Below, piece by piece: positions 1 to 10,766 of a stretch of 64,000 nt of DNA. Both the position numbers and the translations under genes were made by a program. The notes below the pieces were generated by a model. That model had not been told where the DNA came from, did no database searches, and saw nothing but the letters and a program-made list of their open reading frames with translations. Location of the stretch: assembly GCA_018296165.2 (NCBI GenBank), contig JACKQL020000001.1, forward strand, positions 1,054,001 through 1,118,000. The letters run 5' to 3'. The DNA comes from Termitomyces sp. T153 (lineage: Eukaryota > Basidiomycota > Agaricomycetes > Agaricales > Lyophyllaceae). Within the stretch, counting starts at the first letter, position 1, and each line of letters opens with the position of its first letter.

Positions 1-440
1 CAACGACGTCGTCAAGGCCTCCACCTGCTTGCGAAGGAAGACCTCCGTGATTGAAGGAATCGGCGCGGAGGGACTCGACGACCGCTCCGAGGGAACGCCA
101 GGGACAGGGGAAAAGAGGGAAGACTCGGGAGGCCCCGCCGACAACTCGCGCCCACGCGGCCTCTTGCTGGGTCCCGCCCCCGAGGGTGGGGAAGCTCGAC
201 GCTTTCCCCGAACCACCACCGAAGACGCCCCCTTCCCCTTTGGCACCGCGGGACGAAACTTGGTCCGCTTTGGAACCCCCGGAAAGTCCACCACTACTAC
301 TACGGACGACTCTACCGGAACCCCGTTAACCATCCCGAAAGGAAAATTCGACAACACTTACGACTCTGGTCCCTAACGCTACCCCGGCGCCGACGCTCGA
401 ACTCCTCACCCCCACTGTCATACACCACCACCTCGTCTAA

Positions 441-2372
441 ATCATCCGCCATTTCGACCCCTCCCTACCGATTGTGCTCGAATGTGACGCCTCCGACTAT
501 GCTATCACTGGGATACTCTCCCAGTCGAACTCGGAGGGCAAGGATCTCCGCCCCGTCGCCTTCTACACCCGATCAATGATCCCGGCGGAACTCAACTACA
601 ACATTTACGACAAGGAACTCCTTGCAATCGTCGAAGCCTTTCGTCAGTGGCGGGCCTACCTCGAAGGGTCCCCGCACCACATCCAAGTCTACTCCGACCA
701 CAACAACCTGCAATATTTCACGACCACGAAACAGCTCAGCCGCTGCCAGGCTTGATGGTCCGAAACCCTTTCGGAGTACGATTTTACCATTCACTACCGC
801 CCCGGGCGACTCGGCGCAAAGCCCAACGCCCTCACTCGGAGACCTGATGTGTATCCGAAGAAATCATTCGAAACCGAACGGAATGCATTCAACCATCGAG
901 TGGTAATCCCACCCGAACATCTACATGCCGTGCTGATTTTAAACGAAGAAGGAATCCTCCAGCAAATCAGGAATTTACCCCCGGACCCCTTCTTCAACCA
1001 GCACGACCCCCGCAACAACCCCGATGAGTCGAGCGTAGACAACCCCTTTTTGCTATCCCCGGACCACTGCCTGCTGCTCCGAAGTGGACAAATTTACGCC
1101 CCAGACCACAAGTCCATTCGCCTTGACATACTCCGGCAGCACCACGATCACAAACTCTGGGGGCACCCGGGAATTTGTAAGACCCTTCAACTCATCTCCC
1201 AGACTTATTTTTGGCCAGGAATGAAGAAGGACGTCACGCGATACGTGAGGGCCTGCGAACCCTGCCTACGGGCCAAAGTCCCCCGCCATCGCCCCCACGG
1301 ATTACTGAAACCCCTCCCCGTCAGTCGCCGCCCCTGGTCCTCAATATCGATGGATCATATCGTCGAACTCCCCGACTCTGAAGGTTTCGACGCAATTCTC
1401 GTCGTCGTCTGCCGCCTTACCAAGCAAGCCCTCTTTATTCCCTGCCACACCACTGACACCGCCCTGGATTTCGCTAAACTATTTCTAGAACACGTATTCT
1501 CCAAACACGGACTTCCCGACAACATCGTCTCCGACCGTGGACCCCTATTCGTATCTCATTTCTGGCAATTGCTGTGCAAGGCACTTGAGATCAAAACCAA
1601 CCTCTCCACCGCCTACCACCCGGAAACCAACGGGCAAACCGAGCGCGTAAACCAGACGTTAGAACAGTATCTTCGCCTCTACGTTAACTATTTACAGAAC
1701 GACTGGCGCGCGGAGCTCCCCCTTGTTGAATTCACCTACAACAACACGCCTCACTCCGCCACTGGAGTTTCCCCCTTTTACGCCAACAAGGGCTACAACC
1801 CCCGACTCACGCTGTCCCTCAAGGACATCCCCTCCCACGTGGCTCACGAAGTCGCTGAGGACCTCTGATCCCTCCACCAATTCCTCCAGGACGAGATCGA
1901 CACCGCCAACCAAGCCTACTCCAAGCACGCCGACGCCCGTCACCAGCCGACCCCCGACTGGCCCCCCGGCATCTTGGTCTGGCTCGACCGACGAAATCTT
2001 AAGACCCGGAGGCCTTCTATCAAACTCGACCACAAACGCTTCGGCCCATTCAAGATCCTCCGGAAGGTCTCCACCCACGCTTACAAGCTCGACCTGCCTC
2101 CGGGCCTGAAGGGCCTCCACCCTGTGTTCCATGTTCGACTCCTTGAAAGGCACGCTCCAGACCCCTTCCCCGGCCAACGCCCCAGCCGACCACCCCCCGT
2201 CGAAGTCGAGGACAAGTATCACTACGAGGTCGACGAGATCCTCGACTCCCAGGTAGTTCGCGGCCGACTCCAGTACTTGGTCTGCTGGAAGGGCTACGGA
2301 CCTGAGGACGATACGTGGGAACCCCAAAAGAACCTCGACAGGGCCCCCGACGAACTCCGGGACTTCCACTGA
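441..2372 (+). pseudogene. Chromovirus pol remnant: RNase H, integrase, chromodomain
   Basis: One reading frame runs through this stretch, broken by TGA at 753-755 and 1866-1868, with a TAA just before it at 438-440. RNase H is at about 470-840, with catalytic acidic residues in ECDAS, YDKEL and YSDHN. Integrase follows, with an HHCC zinc finger (H-D-H-K-L-W-G-H, then C-E-P-C near 1255) and the D,D,E core: SMDHI near 1350, SDRGP near 1530, and the E of TNGQTERV near 1640. The C-terminus holds a chromodomain (about 2215-2372) with the aromatic motif YLVCWKGY. Both TGA stops sit where a CGA arginine codon would keep the frame coding, consistent with C-to-T decay. The three open pieces are 474-755, 849-1868 and 1974-2372. 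Confidence 0.9.
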
Positions 2373-2638
2373 CGGAATCCTGCCAAGCCCCGGAACCCCC
2401 GGGACTGACCCAATACAGATGGCAATAGTGGGCGTAACCCCCGCCTCTGGGTTCACCAGGGATTCAACTCCCACCAATACTCTCCTATGTGTTTCCACTT
2501 ACTCCTCTCCTCGCTCTATCTGAAATTCCCCACACTCAGCAGAAGGTCCGAAGACTGTATGGGAGCAAGTAGTGTACAGGTATATACTCAAACAAGAAAT
2601 GGGCAGGGAACAGGTCAGCGACGGGGTCCGAATTCCCC

Positions 2639-4268
2639 TCACTCTCCCTCCTCCTCCAACCCCAACCCCGCTACCCTTCCCACCATGAACATCTCCAACT
2701 GTGCCACTACCGCCGCCAGGACCTCGGGTTGCCCGGGGAGCGGTTCCCCCACGTCCGTCGCTATCTCCCACCACGCCCCGGGGTCTGCCGTCGCCCTCCG
2801 CCGATGCCCTGCCAACAGGTGCCCCATCTGCGTAACCCCTTGACCCAACTCCGGCGGAAGGTCCCCGGGCATCCTCGCCAACCCATCATGGATGGACCCC
2901 AGCGCTGCCGACGCTCCGTCGAGAAGGATGCGATGCTCCCGGGCCCAGTCTGTGGAACCCGAATCAGCGCTTAGGAGAAGAAAGCGGGAAGACCACTCAC
3001 GAAGCACTCCTCGCCGGCCCAAGGCCGCCTCGTTAGCGAGCCACTCCTCCCGCCGCCGCGTCCTCTCCGCCGCCGCCCGGACTTCCCCAGCGCTGGAACC
3101 CTGCTGAGTCTCCCGCACCCCTGAGCCTCCTGCCTGCTGCGTCGCCACCTCTGCCGCCTCCACCCGCGCCTGCAAATGCACCGTCCGCACCTCCAACTCC
3201 TGCAGACGAGATAATCGCTCCGCGGCAGTCCCGACGGCGACGTCCTTGTCTTTCCGCGCCAGGTCCTGCTCCCTCCGAACCCCGTCCAACTCCCGTCGAG
3301 CCCCGTCCCTCTCCTCCCGTACCCCCTGAATCTCCTCCTCGCGTACGACCAACAACCGTTCCAAGCCCTCTACCCGACGCCGCAGATAGGCCTCCGCAAC
3401 TGACCACGACCTGTCCGCGGACTGCTCAACGGGGGCTCCGGACGTAGGGGAATACACCGCGGAACCAGGGGGGCCCCCCATCACCTGCTCGCCCCGCGCC
3501 CGCTTACTGGGACCCGCCTTGGGTGAAGGGGACGCCCTCCGTTTCCCTTTCTCCTGCCTGGAAGGGGCCCCCTCCTTCCGTCCACCCCACGGAGGGCCCA
3601 CCTTCATGACAGGCGCGCTGACCCGTTCCCCTTCCCCAGCCCTGGAGCCCCTCCCCGACACCCTGCCCTTCCGTCCTTCCTCCAGCTGCGCTGCGACCCA
3701 ATCCTGGTCCCACCCTTGCTCCGCCGCGATGCAAACGGCCCGCCAGCTCAGGGTGACGGAGCACTTCTCGTGCCGCAAACGGCACGGAAGGCACACCGAC
3801 GTGTCCCACCGTACCCCCGACGCCGGTTCCTCAAACTCACACTGCTCCCCTCGTCGGGTACAAGACGCACACTGCAGGGGCATGTTAGTCCGAGAGACAT
3901 GAAGCTAAGTGACCACTCACCGGAGCCGCCACCTGACACCACTCAAGGGTGGGGGGACCCCTCGCCCGACCCACCGCCTCGGCAAACTGCTCCGGCGTCA
4001 CCTCTGCCTGGACCACCCTCGAACCCTCTGGGACAAGCCGGACCACCCCTGGGCGAATGCCAGACTTGGAACGCGTAGAAGTGACCACGCCCGCCGGGGG
4101 CTGCATCGCATCCGCACCAGGTACATGGAACGGGCGGCACTCACGACTACGGTACATCGCCTTGACCCGACGGCGATCTCGGCGACCCTCCGAATCTTTG
4201 GAGGACGACGGCTGGGAAGGCGGGGACGGTGACCTAGATGCTGTGGGAGAATAAGCTGAAGAAGACAT
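2639..4268 (-). CDS. Antisense Zn2Cys6-like coiled-coil protein encoded inside the retroelement
   Basis: Two exons: 4268-3921 and 3871-2639, joined over a 49-nt intron (3872-3920) with GTGAGT donor, a CTAAC branch site and a CCCTGCAG acceptor; the product is 526 codons including the stop. The first exon starts with a Ser/Pro-rich stretch. The junction is followed at once by a six-cysteine motif, C-x2-C-x6-C-x15-C-x2-C-x6-C (CASC...CLPCRLRHEKC), close to the fungal Zn(II)2Cys6 spacing but with a slightly long loop. A basic Lys/Arg-rich region and a long Glu/Arg coiled coil (roughly residues 260-360) follow. The frame is fully open, unlike pol on the other strand. Such reverse-strand genes are sometimes seen in agaric gypsy elements; a role in DNA or nucleic-acid binding is inferred from the cysteines only. 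Confidence 0.75.
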
Positions 4269-4470
4269 GGCAACAAGCTGGCGGACTCCTGGGTGCGCCC
4301 ACCCCCTTTTAATAAGTTAAGAAGGGGCCCCTGACGAACGGCGGCCGCACCTCGACTTCCTTCCCCACGCCGCCGCTGCTCGCTGCGGTTTGATCAATAT
4401 TGATCAACTTCAATTCCCACGCCCTACCGGTCCCCAACTCGCTCCCCGCGTCTCGAGGGTCTCGATGCTG

Positions 4471-4482
4471 AAGGGGGGGTGA
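4471..4482 (+). promoter_or_regulatory. Polypurine tract
   Basis: A run AAGGGGGGGTGA lies directly before the TGTCACGA that opens the LTR, as expected for the plus-strand primer site of an LTR retroelement. Confidence 0.75.
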
Positions 4483-5480
4483 TGTCACGACCCGCTCCCT
4501 AGCTCCCTAGACACTGCTCCCAACCCCTCCTGATTTCCCGCTTAACTCCCCGGGACCCCGCCCACACTTTCGACGCCCACACTGGACAACTCCGACGCTC
4601 CTCCGGCAAACCCCAACGGCAACTCCCTCTCCGTAGCCATCAACACCCCCTTGAAACCTTCCCCCACCGTTCCTGGCCACGTCATACGTCCCCGACCCCC
4701 TACCCTAGTTTACCCGACCCGTCCCGGAGTGTCACAACGTCCCCGGAGCGGCCGCGCCCCCAACTGATCCCATCAGAATACAGCCGCGGCCCGACCTTGG
4801 GTTGTACCCGACACCCGTCGACTCAGTACAGCTCTGTCGACCCCCGCCATCATATCCGCCGCCTCGGAGGCACCCAGTAGTCGGTATATAAGTCATAGAA
4901 TAACTCCTCAAACTTTAGTCTTGATATTACATTTTACCGGTTTCCTATGTTTCGTCTCTCGTCTCGTCTCTATTTCTATTTCTAGATTTCGAATCTATCT
5001 TTTCTCAGTCTCGTCTCGTCTCCGTCTCGTCTCGACTGTACATATTTCCTTTGTTCCTCTGAAGTTCCCTTGCTCCCTACGTCAGTACGAACTCCGTGCA
5101 TGCACCATGACCTGAACATTCCTAACAACAACTCCGGACCTCGCTACCCGCTCGGCCCCGGAACCCACCAAGCCCCGGTAATCCCCCGTCCGACCCGACC
5201 CCGCCCCCCAACAGCCGAGAAGCCTCCGCCTACCCCGCAATCTACTTATGCGCCCACTAACTAGCCCTGACACCCGCCCTGGGTCAACGACCAGTACCTC
5301 CGGTCTTAGACCCCTCCGAATCACTCAGGACTTACTCGGGCCGCTATCCCTAGGGACCCCTTGCAAGCTTTCCCCACCTCCGCTCCAACTCCAGGTGCCT
5401 GGTTATAAACGCAGGACATCGCGTCCGCCTAGTAAGGACTCGCCAGTGTACTGAGCCCCCGTCGTCAGCGGAACCTGACA
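4483..5480 (+). repeat. 3' long terminal repeat
   Basis: Starts TGTCACGACC directly after the polypurine tract and most plausibly ends in CCTGACA, giving TG...CA termini and about 1 kb. It contains a TATA box near 4885 and a CT-rich TCTCGTCTCGTC stretch after it. It has no coding frame of note. The right boundary is inferred, because the 5' LTR is not in the window for comparison; the flanking bases after 5480 (TTGAC) would be the target duplication if this boundary is right. Confidence 0.7.
4885..4892 (+). promoter_or_regulatory. LTR TATA box
   Basis: TATATAAG inside the LTR, about 400 bp from its start and followed by pyrimidine-rich sequence, the expected place of the element's promoter. 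In a 3' LTR it would read outward into 5481 onwards. Confidence 0.5.
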
Positions 5481-6712
5481 TTGACCTCTTTTTCTCTACT
5501 TGTTCGGTCTACCTTGCCTCATGGTATGCATGGTCCGAGCCTTGGGGGACGTTTGCCGTTTATACAGACCCCGGTGGATCTGCATCGTGGCCAGGGTTGG
5601 CCCCGGCGTTGGAATGCCATAGCCCTGAACAGGGTTTTCCATAAAAGTTCGACTTTCCTTCATTTGTGAGGTGTTCAGCTCTCTGCAGCTCTTGGTCATG
5701 AGTGCCGCTCGCATGCACCTAGGTAAGATTGCATGGGGGTCTATGGGGGGGCCCTATGTTGATCGTCCTGCTGTGCAGGGCCTCTGTCAGAGGTGATGGG
5801 TAGAAAGTGCGAACCAGCGTGTCAGGCACGGGCGCTGTGTCCAGTGTCAGTGGAGCACATGGTGGTAAGAGATCAAGGGCCCCTTCCCTGTTTATTCTTG
5901 GCACAATGCTTGCCAGAGTGCTTGTTGGTATGTCCCATATGAGGTGCATCACCTTAACTCCTGTGTCAAGCTCTCCAGCAAAGGTTCCACAACTCTAAAC
6001 CTTTCTCCATGCCCAAACAATATTCTTTGGAGTCAAAATTTCCCACAAGTGGCAAATTAGTTCAGTGCAGATGAATCAGACAGAGTCACAGCAATTATGT
6101 TTGTTGAGACATCATAATGCATGCCCCCCTTCCCTGCCCTCAGCTCAACACCAATGCTGAACCTAATCACCAGATCACTCAGTACCTTGGCAATCAAATC
6201 TCAACTGTACCCTATTTTTCCCACCTACCCATACCACAGTATGCTTAATCAGCAAAGACACCCTCTCTCAAATTCTCTGCACCAGGGAATCCTTCTCTTT
6301 TTCTAATTGGACATAAGTGTGATGGTGATATCACTTTATCAAACCACATGCTGATTGATCACTTATTACAGCCTGTTCAACAAAACCTCCCTAGTCAACA
6401 CATGAGGACAGTGGCTGCCTAATAGCATCGAATATTCCATGTGGTGTCTAAGGTGTTTAAGGTGTTTTCCACACAGGCACACTTAGCCAGAGTCAAAACC
6501 CCAACCTTGCACTCGCAGATCATGTGACCCACTTTGGAACGCGATGGTGCCAGCTGAGCCACCGCGCCCAGAAAAGATATCGAGATTCAAGTTACTCTAG
6601 AGCTTACGTTCAACATAAACACTCAGGTCGTCTTATCAGCCCGATTTGCGTTTTCACTTTCAAGTTTCCGTGTGTTCTCAGCTGCAGAGGAGTTCAGCCA
6701 GACTCTTGAAGT
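5481..6712. other. Stretch without a recognisable gene
   Basis: Between the LTR and the next gene. Short frames on both strands (for example minus strand 5719-5952, 77 codons) show no family I recognise. GC content falls from the high level of the retroelement to the level of the gene space. It may hold decayed mobile DNA and, at its right end, the promoter of the gene starting at 6713. Confidence 0.4.
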
Positions 6713-7618
6713 ATGACACCGTCATCACTTCCACCATCATCACCGCCATCTGCCTCTTCTGGGTTGTTTGTCGATCTAGGTGCTTATGATGCTCAACATC
6801 TTCTGTCGCCATCTGTTCCAGAGAATCTAGAATTGAAATTTGACGAACCGGGACTTGACATAGAGGCTGCAGGAACATCCAACCCTCATGCACATCCAGA
6901 TCCTTTTGGTTTCTTTGCACTTGAGAATAAGCTAAAGATCTTTCGAAGTCGCCAAAAAGCCGAGCCTCGAGATCAAACTGTACCTGTACCTCCGCCACAA
7001 ACGATACATTCGGACCTCCCGACCCCTAGTACACCTTTGGCAAGGCGCAAACGGAAAGCTATCGAGTCACCCATACCCTCTGACAACAGTAGTTCTGAAC
7101 CAGATACGATTTCGAGGATCCCTCTCAAACCTATCGCTAAGAAGGGAAAGGAGAGAGCTGTCGCTGAGGATAGACCCATTCGTAGTGCTGAATTGGTCGA
7201 TGATAGTTTGGAGACTCTTGGATCCAGATCAAAGTCCGGTCCGCCGCGGCGAAACGCGAAAGTTACTTCGAGTGCGAAAGAGTCGAGCAATTCATCTCAC
7301 AGGTATTCCCTCCTGCAGACTGGTGCCACAGCAAACTCTAGAAAAGGCGTGAGGCGTGGGAGGAGGCGCGACGCAGAGAGATTCGAGAGTGCGGAGGAAG
7401 CCGTGATGAAACCCACACGACAGAAACTGCGTGTCGAGCGACCAGCCAAGGTCACGATTGATTCCAATACAGATATGAAGGCGCGTCCACTTCCGATCCT
7501 GTGAATTTGTGCTTACCTTGATTTAGACATGGGAACAGGAACGCCAAGCGCGGTTATAGATTACTTCAAGAAGCTGGATGACTATCAATTGGAGAAAGAA
7601 AATGTTTACGTTGTCTGA
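6713..7618 (+). CDS. Disordered, probably nuclear protein of unknown function
   Basis: The ATG at 6713 opens 263 codons rich in Ser, Pro, Arg and Lys, ending at a TGA at 7502. A second open piece reads from about 7529 to a TGA at 7616-7618 with an amphipathic end (SAVIDYFKKLDDY, then LEKENVYVV), so I infer a final exon after an acceptor near 7526. The donor is uncertain; GTCCAC at 7485 gives the right phase but is weak. Notable segments are DPFGFFALENKLK (about residues 63-75) and several basic clusters (RRKRK, KKGKER, RRGRRR) that look like nuclear signals. I do not recognise the family. Confidence is fair that a gene exists and low for its 3' structure. Confidence 0.55.
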
Positions 7619-8053
7619 AGATGACTTAATGCCCCTGTGTTTATTGGTTATCGAGCAACGATAAAAGGAACAACGAGGGACTAATCGAACAAGTACACTT
7701 TATATAGTTTCCCTTTCAAAAATTCCCGTGGCCGTTGGATACATCTGTGACTACCTTCAGCTTCTGCTTTCTCAGAATTTAAGTATACTGCTGCTATCCA
7801 CAAACTCTAACAAGCCGTCATCGGCGACTTTGTGTTCTGTCTATGCTCATGTCGAATGACAAAAGTTGTCATAACTCGACGCGACTGCGTAGATGATGAT
7901 CTAGTACCACAAACAATATCATTCGATAGAGGCCGGTGAACGTTTCCCTTCCTAAATCTGAGATGTTCTCAAAAGATGCACGAGTCATTTGATACCAGCG
8001 ATAAATTACAGCCCGTAAGACCGGAAGTACAACGGGTAAAATTGACCATGATA
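7619..8053. other. Convergent 3' spacer
   Basis: Lies between the 3' ends of a plus-strand gene and the minus-strand KRI1 gene. It presumably holds both 3' untranslated regions; no coding or RNA feature seen. Confidence 0.5.
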
Positions 8054-10500
8054 TCATGAAACCTCCACCTTGTCCTTGCGTCTACGCTTCTTGCCCTCAG
8101 CTTGCTTGTTCTCTTCTCCGTCATTGGCTTCATCTGTATCCCTCCTGTGCTTAGTCGGTGGTGGAGATACGGGAGTGGGCTGCTTTTTCCCCTCATCTGC
8201 CCCAGCGGCTTTCACCCTCATCCTCTCCTTCTTTCCTTTCCTTTTCTTGACAAGCCTATCCCCGTTTCCCTCATCGACATGACCGCTACGCTCAAAGTCA
8301 CTCTTTCCCGTGCGCTTCGTAATCTTGCTCTTCAGTTCCTTCAACCTCTCGTTTCGTTTTGAATCCCATTTCATCGCCTGACGATAGGGCGCGAATTTTT
8401 TGATGCCCATATACTCGTTGAGTTCCTGGTCCGTGGCCATCAAGATTTCCACGGGAGTCAATGCAAAGCTGTCTGGTTGCACTGGAGTGTATTTGAACCG
8501 CGTCGACAGATCACCCACCTGCTTGTATCAAAATCTGAGCTCCTAAAAAAAATTTGTAACTCACAAGGTCATTGAAATCAAGACCGTGAATTTCATCCAT
8601 ATACTCGTTCAACACTCTCTTCCTCATTTCCTCCGTTCCATCCCATTCCTTATTATCATTGCCCTTCACATCTGCATCCATGTCATCCACGTCCACACCA
8701 ACCTCGTCATCTTCACCCTTGGCCTTTTTCTTTTTCTTTTTCTTCTGCTTCGTCGGTTCCGCATCATCGACGGGAATATCACCGATGTCGATATCCTCGT
8801 CCCATTGAGGCTTTTCGTTATCAACGTCGTCATCGTCATGATATAGTTCAGCCATTTGACGATCATGTGCAGCAGAATCCCAATCGGCGTCAAGGTCGAG
8901 ACCTTGAAGTGCTGGAGAGACAGGATCAGAATTGAACCTGGAGAAGTTGACTCTTTGCCCATACCTTTGTTGTGCTCGACTGATTTGCCGCCCTCCCGAC
9001 CGATTCTCTCAAGACGGGCTCTGATCTCTTTCATTTTAAGGCCCTTGAGGCGCTTCACTTCCTCTTTTTTCTTCTGAAGTTCTTCTGCCTTTCTTTGTTT
9101 TCTTCTTTCACGAGCCTCCTTACGAGTAGTATCTTCTCGGCGAGCTAAAGAAGGCAGATTTCGAGGATAGGTAGGTATGATGCCGGCATCTCTGTCGACA
9201 GACTGTTAGGATTTTTGGAGAGGTGATAGTCAATTCGGAAAAACCTACGGTTCCTCGAATCGGAAATTATAAGAGCTCTCGAAACGATCGACGATTTCTT
9301 CAAAGTCATCCTCATCCAGATCAGGATCCTCTGTCGGAAAATCTTCCGAATCATTCTCTTCATCATGGAAGGCAAATTCAGTGTCTTCACCGTCCTTGTT
9401 CTTCTTCTTGGAGTTTGTAGAAATTATTTCTCCGTATGTTGGGATATGTTTTGTTGACCGGTCAATCCAACCACGATTCAAAATATAGCTGCCATTCGTG
9501 AGTGGCAATCGAATTGCGTCCGGATTGACTACTTACTTCATCAAGAATTCATGATCAGACTCCTGCTTGGATTTAGCGGAAAAGGGTTCTTTCGATGCTT
9601 TGCCTTCTTTTGCCTTTTGCCTTTTCTTCTTTTCTTTCCCTTTATCTGCATCTTTGACTGTGCCTCCTTCGACGGTAGACAGTAGTGGATGTTCTTCAGG
9701 TTGTACGTCGACCAGCTTTCGCAAATCCCCGCCGACTTCGCGCTCCAGAAAGGCTCGATATTCTTCTTCTTCCAGCGCTTCTTCATCTTGAGTCTTCTCT
9801 CGAAGTACTAAAAAATCTTCGTCCTGGTCTTTCACTGCGTCATGAAATGCGGCGATCGTCTCGTCGCGTAAAGCGCGTTGTTCCTCGACATGAGTATGAG
9901 GCTCTGGAGAGGGAGACCTTTCATCGGGCTCGAGAGCAGTTTGGAGAGCCATCTGGCGAATCGTTACCGGCCTAGACTGCTGTAGAATGAGGGACTATCC
10001 AGAATTTCGATGAATAGCCAAGTTAACTACCTTGTCCCTGGGCTTGGTTCTATGTTTCGATACTGGCACAACCTTTTCATGTTCCTCTTATTATTCTGCA
10101 TAAGTATATGACACGGGTTGAGCGTATATATGCACAGTACCTCCATATATATTTGTAGTTGAGTCGTAGATAGACGGATCTTTGCGCTTTATTCGCACCA
10201 AAGTTCTGAGGATGGCTGCATCGACAGTCGGCGTTAATTCATCTCCGTCTTCATCTTCAGTCTCGTCAGACTCTGAATCACTTTCAGATACCTCGCTATC
10301 GTCAATGTCAGAGCCATATTTGTCCTTCACTGAAGACGACTGTTCAACCTCTAGTTCAGAGAATAAGAAAATGGCCATTTACATTTCTGGAGCTCTTCTC
10401 GCTCCTTTCTGTATTCGAAAGCCTTGGCATAATGCTCGTTGATTGTGATCTGGTGAAAGGACTGACCATCCGATCCCTCAGAGTCAGAATCGGATAACAT
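8054..10500 (-). CDS. KRI1: KRI1-like ribosome biogenesis protein
   Basis: Nucleolar protein required for 40S subunit and 18S rRNA production (known for yeast Kri1, partner of Krr1). Eight exons: 10500-10383, 10329-10141, 10086-10031, 9976-9537, 9488-9249, 9191-8965, 8911-8565, 8518-8054; introns are 46-57 nt and the product 693 aa. The N-terminus has an acidic start (MLSDSDSEGSD) and a conserved REELQKLKDKYG block. The middle carries FLMNYILNRGWID, an acidic run, then a Lys/Arg/Glu coiled region (RRKQRKAEELQKKKEE). The C-terminal Kri1 domain contains RFKYTPVQPDSFALTPVEIL and ends in a basic tail. The size is close to the family norm. The start is the first ATG before the acidic block. Confidence 0.93.
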
Positions 10501-10766
10501 GGTGCATGCGATTCGCGAAAGACCAAAAAATGTGCACGTGATGGTCAATAACTTCTAGATTCCAATCAGGAGTCTCAGAGCTGCAGAGAGCCTTGAACAT
10601 ATGTATATGTATAGTGATTTCTTAGCGAATGCCAAGAACTGTAAGCTATTGCAGAAACTGTGCATTGATGTATCACTTATCCGTGACCCATGTGGTCTCC
10701 GCAGTCCTCTTCTGCCATTCTCTTATCTAGACAACGCCAACTCTCTCAAGGGTTCACTTCTTCACC

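Larger units (their letters stand above)
1..5480 (+). mobile_element. 3' part of a Ty3/gypsy chromovirus LTR retrotransposon
   Basis: The order RNase H, integrase, chromodomain, polypurine tract, LTR is that of a Ty3/gypsy chromovirus. The left end is outside the window, so the 5' LTR, most of gag/pol and target-site duplications cannot be checked. Base composition is much more GC-rich than the genes to the right. No reverse-transcriptase motifs are seen before the RNase H; bases 1-437 match nothing I recognise and may be a deletion junction or divergent upstream sequence. Pol carries in-frame stops and is probably dead. A separate intact gene lies on the opposite strand between the chromodomain and the LTR. 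The element presumably once inserted through its chromodomain into heterochromatin-marked DNA, as is known for this clade. Confidence 0.9.

Noticed and set aside
1692..2498. 268-codon minus-strand frame opposite the integrase/chromodomain
   Set aside because: It mirrors the pol frame in GC-rich DNA; composition is Val/Gly-rich shadow sequence without domains or splice signals.
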